From NCBI RefSeq assembly GCF_029892785.1, contig NZ_JARXXA010000009.1:109441-173440 (forward strand): 64,000 bases of DNA, in the 5' to 3' direction. Under the pieces are notes generated by a model, which was given only the letters and a program-made list of their open reading frames with translations, searched no databases and was not told the origin of the DNA. The translations under genes were made by a program, and so were the position numbers. Origin of the DNA: Parabacteroides sp. PH5-46 (lineage in GTDB: Bacteria; Bacteroidota; Bacteroidia; Bacteroidales; Tannerellaceae). Numbering within the stretch: the first letter of the stretch is position 1; the number at the start of each line of letters is the position of its first letter. Below, piece after piece: positions 9,250 to 18,476 of the stretch.

Positions 9250-11691
9250 TCAGCTGATCAGATTTTCAACCTGGATTGCGATGTCTGAAGACTCTTTAAT
9301 CACACTTTTAATTGTTTGTTCCCATTTTTTCTTGGGCAGGCGATTGGCCTCTAATTCCTTGAGTTTGTCAACAAGCGTATTTACTTCCATCATCTTCAAT
9401 AAAGGAATCATTTTATGAGCAACCTTGGCCGCCTGTACCATATCTTTTTTGCTTAAGGCTTCTTCAAGCAAGGAGATATTCTTTTTTGTTTCTTCGGAGA
9501 AGGTTTTCAAAATATCTTTGGAAGCCTCTTTATCTTCCTCGGCAAAAGACAATAAGGAGGATATATTTATCGGGTTAAGCTGAACAGATAATATCTCATT
9601 TAGCAACTGGATCAGTTCATTTGCCGTAAAAGGTTTATTCAGGAATCCGGTAAAACCTACTTCTCTGTAATGCTCCTTTGTTTCTGCTACACTGGCTGAA
9701 AGAGCTACCACCGGGATGGTATCAGCACCCGGCAGAGCAGAATTGCGGATTTTCTCCAATAAACCGTATCCATCCAGTCCCGGCATCTGGATATCCGTCA
9801 GTATAATATCGAAAGAAGCTGTAGCAAGTAAATCCAATACCATATGCGGATTGGTAACAGCTATCACATTCACCTGATTTCGCTTCAACAACTCTTCCGT
9901 CAGTTTTATTTGCGCCGTATCATCATCTACCAGCAAACAGTTTATTTTCCGGTCGGAAAGCAGCTTTACATCCTCCACTGCCTGTTTTGCTGATACTACT
10001 GCCTCGTCTGATAAAGGCAAGGGAAGTATCACCGTAAACTCGGAACCTTTGCCCAGAGTGCTGTTCAACGAAAGATTTCCTTTCATTAAAGAAACCAGTT
10101 TTCCGGTTATCGACAATCCCAAACCAAAACCTTCTGCTTTTTCTGCTCCGGCCAAACGGGTGAACTCTTCAAATATCTTCTTCTGCTCCGCTTCGGCTAT
10201 TCCGGGCCCTTCGTCTTTAACCATCACGCGCAAAAGGGCTTGCTGAGGGGTATCAGGAATAACAGAAACACTCATCAATACATTTCCTTTGGGAGTAAAC
10301 TTGATGGCATTGGAAAGTAAATTGCCAATTACCTGCCGGATACGTACCGTATCCCCCATATATGCTTGTGAATCGTTTTTATCCTCCAAGGCCATATTGA
10401 ACTTCAGGTTCTTTGCCTGAGCCAAAGGCTTAAATCCGGTATAGATCTCGTTGAACAAAGCCGGGACGTGGAATGGCTTCGGGTGTATATCCATCTGTCC
10501 GGATTCCAATCGATGGAAATCAAGCAAATCATTCACCAACGACAGAATATGACTGGCCGAAACATTCATATTATCCAGATACTCTTTTTGCCCTTCTTTC
10601 GATTCTTTATTTTTCAACAAGTCTATATATCCTATAATAGATGAAAGCGGGGCACGTATATCATGGGTGATGGTAAGCATCATCCTTTCTCTACTCACCA
10701 ACAGATCTTGTGCATACTTGTTGGCTTCTTCCAACTGCCTCCGGTAATAACGGCTTTTAGAGATATCGCGAATCGTTAAAAAGAGGAATAGCAAGATAAA
10801 GAAAATCGCTATTACAGCAATGATAGCCAAATGCTTAGAAGCCTGATGAATCATATCCTGCTTTGTTTGCTCTTCCGCATACGAATTGAGCACCTCTTCT
10901 TCTTCTATGGCTACAAGTACACGATTAACCTCGTTGGCTATAACACTATTATCTCTTCGTAACTCATTCGTTCTGTCTGTCAATAGTTTTGTCAAGTTCG
11001 CACGCTCTAATGCGATATCACGCTGCACCCGGAGCAATACAGTTGTTATCTCCTCCGAAGGGTCATAATCAAAGGCTAAAGAATCAATCATCACATGATT
11101 GGTGGTATTTACATGGATAGCAGTATCAGCCTTTATAGGTACAAAGGCCTCTGCCAAACGTTTGAAAAAGCCTTTCTTCTCACGCTGTACAAGTACTGTA
11201 TCCTTTTTATTTTCTTCCCGTTGCTGGATTTCGATCTGCTTCTTCAGCTCTCGCGAGATAGATAGTTCTTTTGCGATACTTTTTTCATAAATGCCTTGCA
11301 TCTCGCGCATAGTTGTTAGCATCAGCCGGGTATTTTCACGCTTTCTGCCTAGCAGGATATCAATCGTGTCTATCTTCCCCCAGTTGGTCGAGTCTACAGA
11401 TATACGCAAGGTTTCCATCTGACGGGTCACCTTATCCATTGTTGCGTTAAACAACTCGTACTCTTCATCGGCATTTGCCGAAAACTGAGTATAGGTTTCA
11501 CCCTCATAAAGCAAAGACAAAACATTAGCTATCAGGTACACTTTCTCCCTGGCATCATTATCCAGGTTTTTTTCTCCGGCTATTTTCGATACCAGGTTAA
11601 AGATATATAGTACAGCACAAGCAGCTATAATTATCAAAGAGACATAGCCTAGCACAACTATCCTGGTCAGATGTTCTTTTTTTCCGGTCAT
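9250..11691 (-). CDS. Hybrid sensor histidine kinase with receiver and Hpt domains
   Basis: 813 residues. TM1 is at about 10-33 and TM2 at about 288-308, enclosing a roughly 250-residue helical sensor region rich in Glu and Lys. The dimerisation box with phospho-acceptor H343 (LTITHDIRAPLSSIIGYIDLL) follows, then an HATPase_c domain (GNLLSNAIKFTPKG, DEGPGIAEAEQKKIFEEF, GFGLGLSI). The receiver domain has Asp D633 (IILTDIQMPGLDG), and a C-terminal Hpt domain has H759 (AKVAHKMIPLL). This is a complete phosphorelay without DNA-binding output; no cognate regulator is adjacent, so it signals to a distant partner. A possible -7 box (TAAATTTG, minus) lies at 11752-11759. Confidence 0.9.
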   Translation of the reverse strand: MTGKKEHLTRIVVLGYVSLIIIAACAVLYIFNLVSKIAGEKNLDNDAREKVYLIANVLSLLYEGETYTQFSANADEEYELFNATMDKVTRQMETLRISVDSTNWGKIDTIDILLGRKRENTRLMLTTMREMQGIYEKSIAKELSISRELKKQIEIQQREENKKDTVLVQREKKGFFKRLAEAFVPIKADTAIHVNTTNHVMIDSLAFDYDPSEEITTVLLRVQRDIALERANLTKLLTDRTNELRRDNSVIANEVNRVLVAIEEEEVLNSYAEEQTKQDMIHQASKHLAIIAVIAIFFILLFLFLTIRDISKSRYYRRQLEEANKYAQDLLVSRERMMLTITHDIRAPLSSIIGYIDLLKNKESKEGQKEYLDNMNVSASHILSLVNDLLDFHRLESGQMDIHPKPFHVPALFNEIYTGFKPLAQAKNLKFNMALEDKNDSQAYMGDTVRIRQVIGNLLSNAIKFTPKGNVLMSVSVIPDTPQQALLRVMVKDEGPGIAEAEQKKIFEEFTRLAGAEKAEGFGLGLSITGKLVSLMKGNLSLNSTLGKGSEFTVILPLPLSDEAVVSAKQAVEDVKLLSDRKINCLLVDDDTAQIKLTEELLKRNQVNVIAVTNPHMVLDLLATASFDIILTDIQMPGLDGYGLLEKIRNSALPGADTIPVVALSASVAETKEHYREVGFTGFLNKPFTANELIQLLNEILSVQLNPINISSLLSFAEEDKEASKDILKTFSEETKKNISLLEEALSKKDMVQAAKVAHKMIPLLKMMEVNTLVDKLKELEANRLPKKKWEQTIKSVIKESSDIAIQVENLIS

Positions 11692-11769
11692 TGGTGAATA
11701 TTAATTAATAATGGCAATATATATAAAAACACTTTCTACTTACAAAAAACGCAAATTTAAACAAAAAAT

Positions 11770-13455
11770 TTACTTCCTTTTAACTTTTGCCCAATATTCA
11801 TTGATAGATGCTTTCACTTCTTTATGAAGCAGTAAGATACCGATCAGGTTGGGCAATGTCATTAAAGCAATAGTCACACCCGAGAACGCCCATACAATCG
11901 TAGTATCGGTAAAGGAAGCCAGAAAATAAGTGGCGACATATATAATATGGAACAAACGCACATATTTACTCCCCCACAAATACGTTACAGCCCTGTCGCC
12001 ATAGTACGACCAGGCCACAGTAGTAGTAAAAGCAAACAGCAATAGCGATAAGGGGATAATGTATTTTCCCCAATCACCTAAAAAGCCCTTTTTAAAGGCT
12101 TCAGTCGAGAGCGGTGCTGAGTGAGTAAGGGATTTTCCGGTAATAAAGAACTGGCTACCGACTCCGGAAGAAAGGTCGATCCGTCCGTTCCTGACAAGGA
12201 TCTCTCCGGTATAAAACTCGTCATTGTTTCTCACCTTCACTTCCTCGGCAAAAGAACGTGCATGGATCAAAGTAACCGTATTTCCGTCTAACAGTCCATC
12301 CCTTACAGACAAACTGCCCGAATAAAGAGGTATATTCTTCTTTCCCTGTATAAAATCGGATACAGCAGCTTGCTGAACGGGATCGCTCTCTTGATAAACA
12401 CCGGACAGTACAATCAGGTCGGCTTGCTGAAACTGATTCTCTGTTTTTTCAACCCAGGCACCCGAAGAAAGGATAACCAAACCAGTTAGCAAACATATGA
12501 TAATCGTATCGATAAATGGCTCAAGCAAGGCAACCATACCTTCGGATACCGGCTCTTCGGTTCTGGCTGCAGCATGCGCTATCGGCGCCGAGCCCTGTCC
12601 GGCTTCATTGGAAAACAATCCTCTGTTTACCCCTCTGTTGAAAGCCAGCACTACCGTAGCCCCCAGAAAACCTCCCATAGCAGCCGTCCCGCTAAACACA
12701 TTGGAAAATATAGAAATAAAAGAAGGTATAATATGCTGATAATTATAAGCCAATACGCTTATTGCCCCCAACACATAGACGACAGCCATAAAAGGAACCA
12801 GCCTTTCAGACACTTTAGCGATGCGCTTGATCCCACCAATAACAATTAAGGCCAGAAGAAAGGCCAGAACTGCTCCCGTAGCATAATGTTTGATCCCGAA
12901 AGTAGCAAACATGGCATTGGATATACTGTTGATTTGCGGCAGGCTACCGGTGCCAAAGGATGAAAAAATAGTAGCGACGGCAAATATAGCTGCCAGCCAA
13001 CGCATATTCAGGCGATTTTTCATATAATACATCGGACCTCCGGAGATAGTTCCGTCCTCCGTTTGCTCCCTGTATTTATGAGATAGTGTTACCTCTACCA
13101 ACTTGGTTGTCATCCCCGCAAAAGCAGTCATCAGCATCCAGAACAAAGCCGATGGCCCACCCAGATGAATAGCCAATGCCACACCCGCAATATTACCGGT
13201 TCCTACCGTACCGGACAAGGCCGTAGAAAGCGCCTGAAAGTGTGAGGTATCGCCTATGTGATGTTCTTTGTCATACTTTCCGCTAAGAACACGTATAGCA
13301 TGGCGAAAAAAGCGAATCTGCGGAAATTTAAGATAAAACGTAAAGAAAAAACCTGTCCCCAACAACAGAAAAACAAACCACTGAGAACCACCAAAATAAG
13401 AGTCTATTAACGAAAGGATATCATTTAATTGCTGCATTATATTGTAGTTTTTCAT
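11770..13455 (-). CDS. Sodium:alanine/glycine symporter (AGCS family) with extra loop domain
   Basis: 561 residues; a second start at 13437 gives 555. Family motifs are clear: [53 protein letters not shown] and the C-terminal [15 protein letters not shown]. It should import alanine or glycine with Na+. It is about 100 residues longer than typical members. The extra segment lies at about residues 325-435, between [10 protein letters not shown] and [14 protein letters not shown]; it is polar and beta-rich ([34 protein letters not shown]). It is divergent from the bifunctional nuclease gene across array B. Confidence 0.88.
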   Translation of the reverse strand: MKNYNIMQQLNDILSLIDSYFGGSQWFVFLLLGTGFFFTFYLKFPQIRFFRHAIRVLSGKYDKEHHIGDTSHFQALSTALSGTVGTGNIAGVALAIHLGGPSALFWMLMTAFAGMTTKLVEVTLSHKYREQTEDGTISGGPMYYMKNRLNMRWLAAIFAVATIFSSFGTGSLPQINSISNAMFATFGIKHYATGAVLAFLLALIVIGGIKRIAKVSERLVPFMAVVYVLGAISVLAYNYQHIIPSFISIFSNVFSGTAAMGGFLGATVVLAFNRGVNRGLFSNEAGQGSAPIAHAAARTEEPVSEGMVALLEPFIDTIIICLLTGLVILSSGAWVEKTENQFQQADLIVLSGVYQESDPVQQAAVSDFIQGKKNIPLYSGSLSVRDGLLDGNTVTLIHARSFAEEVKVRNNDEFYTGEILVRNGRIDLSSGVGSQFFITGKSLTHSAPLSTEAFKKGFLGDWGKYIIPLSLLLFAFTTTVAWSYYGDRAVTYLWGSKYVRLFHIIYVATYFLASFTDTTIVWAFSGVTIALMTLPNLIGILLLHKEVKASINEYWAKVKRK

Positions 13456-13500
13456 TTATATAAGATATTGCAATATAGCAATTTATTTAGAAAAAGAATC

Positions 13501-13588
13501 GCGCCACATATGTCAAACGATCGAAACACATATGTAGAACGATCAAAACACATATGTAGTTTGATCACTCCACATATGTGGCGCGATT
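13501..13588. repeat. 22-bp-period palindromic array, locus B (four units, with flanking arms)
   Basis: Four CACATATGT copies start at 13505, 13527, 13549 and 13571, exactly 22 bp apart. The layout is 7-bp arms separated alternately by ATAT (13508, 13530, 13552, 13574) and GATC (13519, 13541, 13563; GATT at 13585). Half modules extend it to about 13490-13595. The outer parts form a perfect 23-bp inverted repeat (13491-13513 with 13572-13594). It sits between the divergent AGCS symporter and bifunctional nuclease genes, 40 bp upstream of the latter's -7 box. Confidence 0.85.
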
Positions 13589-13631
13589 CTTTTTTCAGCA
13601 TCAGAACAATGAATGTAAACACAAAATATAT

Positions 13632-13639
13632 TACTTTTG
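13632..13639 (+). promoter_or_regulatory. -7 box of the bifunctional nuclease operon
   Basis: TACTTTTG matches TAnnTTTG and ends one base before the ATG at 13641. If it is the real promoter, the mRNA would be nearly leaderless or translation would start slightly downstream (GTG 13659 or TTG 13665). No clear -33 box is seen. Confidence 0.5.
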
Positions 13640-13640
13640 T

Positions 13641-14294
13641 ATGCAGTACGTAAATAGTGTGAATTTGAATACAAGAGTAAAATTAAGAGTTCAGGGATTA
13701 ACAAACAGCCAGATACAATCCGGAGCCTATGCTCTGATTCTGGCAGAGGAAGCAGGACAGCGCCGCATCCCGATTATCGTTGGAACAGCTGAAGCACAAT
13801 CTATTGCTATTGCACTGGAGCACATTACGCCTCCGCGTCCGTTGACTCACGATTTGTTTTCCGCATTCTTCAAATCGTTCTCCATCCGCTTGCAGGAGGT
13901 ATTTATTTATAAATTTGAAGAAGGGGTATTTTATTCTGAGTTGCTTTTCAATGATGGTATACATCAGGTGAAGCTCGATTCACGTACTTCAGACGCCATA
14001 GCTATTGCACTTCGCGTACAATGCAACATTTATACCACAGAAGCGATTATGCAGGAATGTAGCGTTATGCTGGAAGACACCTCACTTTTTGACGACAGGG
14101 AGGATGAAGACGAATCAGCTTATGCTCTGGAGCCCGAAGAAATGAAAGACGAAAACCAATTCCGAAAATGGCTCACCCTACTGGACGACGAGGAACTTAA
14201 AAGCAAACTGGAAGAAGCCATAGCCAATGAAAATTACGAATATGCCAAAATATACAAAGACGAACTACATCGTCGGGAAAACAAAGGAGAATAA
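13641..14294 (+). CDS. Bifunctional nuclease family protein (DUF151) with UvrB/UvrC motif
   Basis: 217 residues from ATG 13641. The BFN/DUF151 domain is at about residues 15-135 (SGAYALILAEEAGQRRIPIIVGTAEAQSIA, then DSRTSDAIAIALR), followed by an acidic linker (DDREDEDESAYALEPEE). A C-terminal UVR helix-hairpin follows (LDDEELKSKLEEAIANENYEYAKIYKDEL). BFN proteins have reported DNase/RNase activity in other organisms; the role here is unproven. The true start is uncertain because a -7 box abuts this ATG. It is first in a tight operon: 3 bp to the nucleoside transporter, 3 bp to rsmE. Confidence 0.85.
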   Translation: MQYVNSVNLNTRVKLRVQGLTNSQIQSGAYALILAEEAGQRRIPIIVGTAEAQSIAIALEHITPPRPLTHDLFSAFFKSFSIRLQEVFIYKFEEGVFYSELLFNDGIHQVKLDSRTSDAIAIALRVQCNIYTTEAIMQECSVMLEDTSLFDDREDEDESAYALEPEEMKDENQFRKWLTLLDDEELKSKLEEAIANENYEYAKIYKDELHRRENKGE

Positions 14295-14297
14295 CAC

Positions 14298-15611
14298 ATG
14301 ATCGAACCTATGGGATTTAATATCACCTCGCTTTTACGTGGTTTATTGGGGATGATATCTATTGTAGCTGTATGCTATCTAATGAGTTATAACAGGAAAC
14401 GCATCGACTGGAAACTGGTAGGCGGAGGCTTACTTCTACAATTGATCCTGGCACTGTCTATATTATATATTCCTTTTGTGGGATTGTTGTTTGAATGGGT
14501 CGGCAAGGCATTTGTCAAACTAATGGACTTTACACATGCCGGAATAGCCTTCCTATTAGGCCCTTATGCCGACAAAACCCAAGGTTTTAGTTTTCTGCTC
14601 CATTCGCTACCTATCGTTATTTTCTTCTCGGCTATCGTTTCCCTGTTCTACCACTGGGGGATTATCCAACGCATCGTAGGGGCCTTTTCCTGGGTACTCA
14701 GACGTTTCATGAACATATCCGGTTCAGAGGGATTGGTAGCTGCCGGCAATATCTTTATGGGAATGACCGAATCTCCGGTGCTTATCAAAAACTACCTGCC
14801 AGCCATGAATCGCTCGGAAATATTCCTGGTACTGGTTTCCGGAATGGGAACTATCGCCGGTTCTGTAATGGGAGCTTATGTAGCTATGCTGGGAGGCGGT
14901 GATCCGGCGTCTCAGGTATTGTTCGCCAAGCACCTTCTTTCGGCTTCTGTAATGGCAGCTCCGGGTGCCATTGTTATAGCCAAAATGCTTTGCCCACAGA
15001 CTGAAACAGTTACCGACACCATGATCCAGATGGAGCATGTGGGCGGCAAATCGAATGCACTTGACGCCTTGGCTGCAGGTACTTCTACCGGTGTGAAGCT
15101 GATGGTTAATATAGCCGCCATGCTACTGGTATTCATCGCTTTGGTTGCCTTGGTCAATTATATATCCTCCGACTTCATAGGCCGCTATACCGGTATAAAC
15201 GAGTGGGTAAGAGATTTCACTAACGGCAAGTCGGAAGGGTTTACCTTTGAGTTTATCGTTGGAACACTTCTGTCTCCTTTCATGTGGTTGATTGGTGTTC
15301 CAACAGACGACATCATGCTCGTAGGCTCGCTTTTGGGACAGAAAACAATTCTGAATGAATTCGTGGCATATGCCCAAATGGAAGAATGGAAAAATGCAGG
15401 TTTGTTTATCTATCAGAAGTCCATGCTGATGTCTACATACATTTTATGCGGATTTGCCAATATATCATCCATTGGTATTTTAATAGGCGGAATCAGTGTT
15501 TTGGCCCCCGAAAAACGGGGCATGATCACTCGTTTTGGTTTCCCTGCCATGATTGGCGGAGCATTGGTCTCTATTATGTCTGCTACGATTGTTGGTATGA
15601 TTATGGGTTAA
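14298..15611 (+). CDS. Concentrative nucleoside transporter (CNT/NupC family)
   Basis: 437 residues with multiple hydrophobic helices and the CNT signatures GNIFMGMTESPVLIKNYL, LVSGMGTIAGSVMGAYV and TPFMWLIGVP-like LLSPFMWLIGVPTDD. It imports nucleosides with H+ or Na+. A second possible start is Met5 at 14310. It is cotranscribed with the bifunctional nuclease upstream and rsmE downstream (3-bp gaps), so nuclease and nucleoside uptake may be coordinated; that link is inference. Confidence 0.88.
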   Translation: MIEPMGFNITSLLRGLLGMISIVAVCYLMSYNRKRIDWKLVGGGLLLQLILALSILYIPFVGLLFEWVGKAFVKLMDFTHAGIAFLLGPYADKTQGFSFLLHSLPIVIFFSAIVSLFYHWGIIQRIVGAFSWVLRRFMNISGSEGLVAAGNIFMGMTESPVLIKNYLPAMNRSEIFLVLVSGMGTIAGSVMGAYVAMLGGGDPASQVLFAKHLLSASVMAAPGAIVIAKMLCPQTETVTDTMIQMEHVGGKSNALDALAAGTSTGVKLMVNIAAMLLVFIALVALVNYISSDFIGRYTGINEWVRDFTNGKSEGFTFEFIVGTLLSPFMWLIGVPTDDIMLVGSLLGQKTILNEFVAYAQMEEWKNAGLFIYQKSMLMSTYILCGFANISSIGILIGGISVLAPEKRGMITRFGFPAMIGGALVSIMSATIVGMIMG

Positions 15612-15614
15612 ACA

Positions 15615-16319
15615 ATGATGCAAATATTTTACACACCGGATATCAGCACACATCCCGAGCTTCCCGAAGAAGAAGCCAGGCATGCCCTTCGCGTCCTCAG
15701 ACTAGCCGAAGGAAGCGAAGTATTGCTGACCGATGGGAAAGGGTATTTTTACAAAGCCATCATTTCGCAATCCAACCCCAAGCATTGTACAGTAACGGTA
15801 ACTGAGCAATGGCAACAACCTCCCTCCTGGCATTTTCGCCTACACATAGCAGTAGCCCCTACCAAAAACATAGACAGGATGGAGTGGTTCTGCGAGAAAG
15901 CAACAGAGATAGGAATAGATGCTATTACGTTCCTGAACTGCCGCTTCTCGGAAAGACGCGAGATAAAAGCAGCCCGTCTGGAGAAGATCCTAATCAGCGC
16001 CATGAAGCAATCTCAAAAAGCGATACTGCCTGAATTAAACGGCATAACCGACTTCCGGACATTTATCAGCCAGCCTTTTGAAGGACGTAAGTTCATAGCC
16101 CATTGTGCAGAAGGAGAGAAAAAAACATTGAAACATACATATCTGCCGGGCGAAAATGCCTTACTGCTAATAGGACCGGAAGGAGACTTCAGCCCCGAAG
16201 AAATACAAGCCGCCATAAGTCACGGATTTGAACCCGTTTCTCTAGGAGAAAGCCGCCTACGTACCGAGACTGCAGCCTTGGTATCCTGTCAGACATTTCA
16301 CATATTAAATGAGTATTAA
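15615..16319 (+). CDS. rsmE: 16S rRNA (uracil1498-N3)-methyltransferase
   Basis: 234 residues. The SPOUT methyltransferase motifs at the C-terminus are clear: LLIGPEGDFSPEEI and SLGESRLRTETAAL form the knotted AdoMet site. The N-terminal PUA-like part contains ARHALRVLRLAEGSEV. It methylates N3 of U1498 in 16S rRNA in assembled 30S subunits. The gene begins with two consecutive ATG codons. The last bases overlap an in-frame upstream extension of the next gene, whose preferred start is 16336. Confidence 0.93.
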   Translation: MMQIFYTPDISTHPELPEEEARHALRVLRLAEGSEVLLTDGKGYFYKAIISQSNPKHCTVTVTEQWQQPPSWHFRLHIAVAPTKNIDRMEWFCEKATEIGIDAITFLNCRFSERREIKAARLEKILISAMKQSQKAILPELNGITDFRTFISQPFEGRKFIAHCAEGEKKTLKHTYLPGENALLLIGPEGDFSPEEIQAAISHGFEPVSLGESRLRTETAALVSCQTFHILNEY

Positions 16320-16335
16320 TTCAAAACAATTAGTC

Positions 16336-16719
16336 ATGAAAAAGATTATTCTTTGCAGCTTTTTACTCCTCGCTCTTTGCTCTACCATTTCTTTTGCTTC
16401 TTGCAATTCATCTGCCCAAAGCAATTCCAATCCGGAAGAATTGGTAATAGTAGCACATGTAACAATTGACCCTGAATACCAGGATCAGATGATAAAAGTT
16501 TTTGATGCTGTGGTAAAAGGTACTCGTCAGGAACCGGGATGTGTCTCGTATGTTTTGCACCAGCACGTCGACAATCCGCAAAAATTCACATTTGTTGAAG
16601 TTTGGAAATCACAGGCTGCTATTAAAGCCCACAACGAAAGTGCCCATTTCCAAGAATTCGCCAAGGCCATCGAAGGCAAAGCCTCTCTGGAAGTTTACAC
16701 CATGAAAAAGAAATTCTAA
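16336..16719 (+). CDS. Antibiotic-biosynthesis-monooxygenase-fold lipoprotein
   Basis: 127 residues. The start at 16336 gives a signal sequence ending in a lipobox-like FASC. The mature part is a single ABM ferredoxin-like domain (LVIVAHVTIDPEYQDQM, EPGCVSYVLHQHVDNP, FVEVWKSQAAIKAHNES). Related YgiN-type proteins are quinol monooxygenases, but they are normally cytoplasmic and this one appears exported. Last gene of the operon that starts at 13641, followed by a strong terminator. Confidence 0.75.
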   Translation: MKKIILCSFLLLALCSTISFASCNSSAQSNSNPEELVIVAHVTIDPEYQDQMIKVFDAVVKGTRQEPGCVSYVLHQHVDNPQKFTFVEVWKSQAAIKAHNESAHFQEFAKAIEGKASLEVYTMKKKF

Positions 16720-16724
16720 AAAAT

Positions 16725-16755
16725 CAGGCACGGATCCCAAAGAAATCCGTGCCTG
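16725..16755. terminator. Bidirectional terminator
   Basis: Eleven-bp perfect stem CAGGCACGGAT (16725-16735) with ATCCGTGCCTG (16745-16755), between the convergent ABM gene and guaA. Confidence 0.85.
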
Positions 16756-16762
16756 TATAAAA

Positions 16763-18283
16763 TTACTCCCACTCAATCGTTGCTGGGGGTTTTGAGCTTA
16801 TGTCGTATACTACGCGGTTTACACCTTTTACTTTGTTGATTATTTCGTTTGATACTTTTGCCAGGAAGTCGTAAGGTAATTGTGCCCAGTCGGCCGTCAT
16901 GGCATCAGTAGAGGTTACTGCCCGGAGAGCTACTGTGTTTTCATATGTGCGTTCGTCGCCCATTACTCCTACCGAGCGGATCGGGAGTAAAATTGCGGCA
17001 GCCTGCCATACCTTATCGTATAATCCCCACTCGCGGAGCAGTGATATGAAAATAGCATCTGCATTCTGAAGTACCTGCACTTTCTCTGGTGTAATATCAC
17101 TAATGATACGGATTCCCAGACCCGGGCCCGGGAACGGATGACGCTTGATAAGGTGAGGCATCATACCCAGTTCCATTCCTACTTTCCGCACTTCATCTTT
17201 GAAGAGAAGGCGTAAGGGTTCTACCAGTTTCAGATTCATTTTTTCAGGTAAGCCTCCTACGTTGTGGTGACTCTTTATTACTGTGCCGGTAATAGACAAT
17301 GACTCTATAACATCCGGGTAGATAGTCCCCTGTCCAAGCCATTTAATACCTTGCAGCTTATGTGCTTCTTCGTCGAATACATCAATAAAGCCTTTGCCGA
17401 TAATCTTACGTTTCTGTTCCGGATCCGTCACACCGGCTAATTCTTTATAGAATTTTTCTTTGGCGTCTACTCCTATAACATTCAAGCCCAGATGTTCATA
17501 ATCTTTCAAGACGTTCTCGAATTCGTTTTTCCGCAGCAATCCGTGATCCACAAAGATACAGGTAAGGTTCTTTCCTATCGCCTTATTCAGCAATACGGCT
17601 GTAACCGAAGAATCCACACCTCCTGACAAGGCCAGAATCACTTTGTCGTCTTTCAGTTGTTCTTTCAGATCGGCAACTGTAGACTCGATAAAGGAAGCCG
17701 GCGTCCAGTCTTTTTTACGTCCGCAGATGTCAAGGAAATTATTTAACAACTGGGTACCATCTGTTGTGTGATACACTTCCGGGTGGAATTGTACTCCCCA
17801 GGTCTTCTCCCCGTCTACGCGATAAGCGGCTGCTTCTACATCACCAGTGCTGGCTATGATCCGGAAAGAAGATGGAAGCTGAGTAATCGTATCGCCATGA
17901 GACATCCATACTTGTGACCCTGTATGAACGCCCTTCAGCAAGGGATCATCATTATTAATGTAACTGAGATTTGCCCTTCCGTATTCGCGAGAGTCTGCCG
18001 ACTCTACATTGCCTCCGGAAGTATAAGCCAGATATTGGGCTCCGTAACAGATACCTAATACCGGGTATTTGCCACGAATTCCGCCCAGTTCTGTTTTAAA
18101 TGCCTGAGCATCATAAACAGAATAAGGGCTACCGGAAAGAATAACACCTTTTACATCTGTTGCCTCATGAGGGAACTTGTTGTATGGGACTATTTCGCAA
18201 TACATATTTAACTCTCTGACCCTGCGGCCAATTAACTGAGTCGTTTGCGATCCGAAGTCAAGAATAATTATTTTCTCGTGCAT
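16763..18283 (-). CDS. guaA: GMP synthase (glutamine-hydrolysing)
   Basis: 506 residues from ATG 18283; a longer frame up to 18373 adds a non-homologous leader lying upstream of the -7 box. The class I amidotransferase domain is complete: catalytic Cys in [11 protein letters not shown] and His/Glu in [11 protein letters not shown]. The ATP pyrophosphatase domain has the P-loop [13 protein letters not shown]. The C-terminal dimer domain ends KPPATIEWE. It converts XMP to GMP. A -7 box (TAACTTTG on the minus strand) lies at 18311-18318. Single-gene unit. Confidence 0.97.
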   Translation of the reverse strand: MHEKIIILDFGSQTTQLIGRRVRELNMYCEIVPYNKFPHEATDVKGVILSGSPYSVYDAQAFKTELGGIRGKYPVLGICYGAQYLAYTSGGNVESADSREYGRANLSYINNDDPLLKGVHTGSQVWMSHGDTITQLPSSFRIIASTGDVEAAAYRVDGEKTWGVQFHPEVYHTTDGTQLLNNFLDICGRKKDWTPASFIESTVADLKEQLKDDKVILALSGGVDSSVTAVLLNKAIGKNLTCIFVDHGLLRKNEFENVLKDYEHLGLNVIGVDAKEKFYKELAGVTDPEQKRKIIGKGFIDVFDEEAHKLQGIKWLGQGTIYPDVIESLSITGTVIKSHHNVGGLPEKMNLKLVEPLRLLFKDEVRKVGMELGMMPHLIKRHPFPGPGLGIRIISDITPEKVQVLQNADAIFISLLREWGLYDKVWQAAAILLPIRSVGVMGDERTYENTVALRAVTSTDAMTADWAQLPYDFLAKVSNEIINKVKGVNRVVYDISSKPPATIEWE

Positions 18284-18310
18284 GAAGTTTTTGTGTTTAT
18301 TTGAGTGGCA

Positions 18311-18318
18311 CAAAGTTA
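18311..18318 (-). promoter_or_regulatory. -7 box of guaA
   Basis: Minus-strand TAACTTTG matches TAnnTTTG, about 27 bp before the guaA start. No clear -33 box. Confidence 0.5.
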
Positions 18319-18444
18319 ATAATAATATTCCGAAGCGGAAAAAGAGTGAAATTATATTATTGCAAATGAACAATAGATATGTTAAGACGGTTTTAAAATG
18401 TGTAAAATGTGAGTTAATAGTTCCTATTGAATATAATTTAACAC

Positions 18445-18452
18445 TACCTTTG
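18445..18452 (+). promoter_or_regulatory. -7 box of the coiled-coil membrane protein gene
   Basis: TACCTTTG matches TAnnTTTG and lies 24 bp before ATG 18477, supporting that start over the upstream TTG at 18465. Confidence 0.5.
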
Positions 18453-18476
18453 CACGTTCATTAGTTGATAAACCGT

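Noticed and set aside
16763..18373. guaA starting at 18373
   Set aside because: The extra 30 residues are not GuaA-like and lie across the -7 box at 18311-18318.
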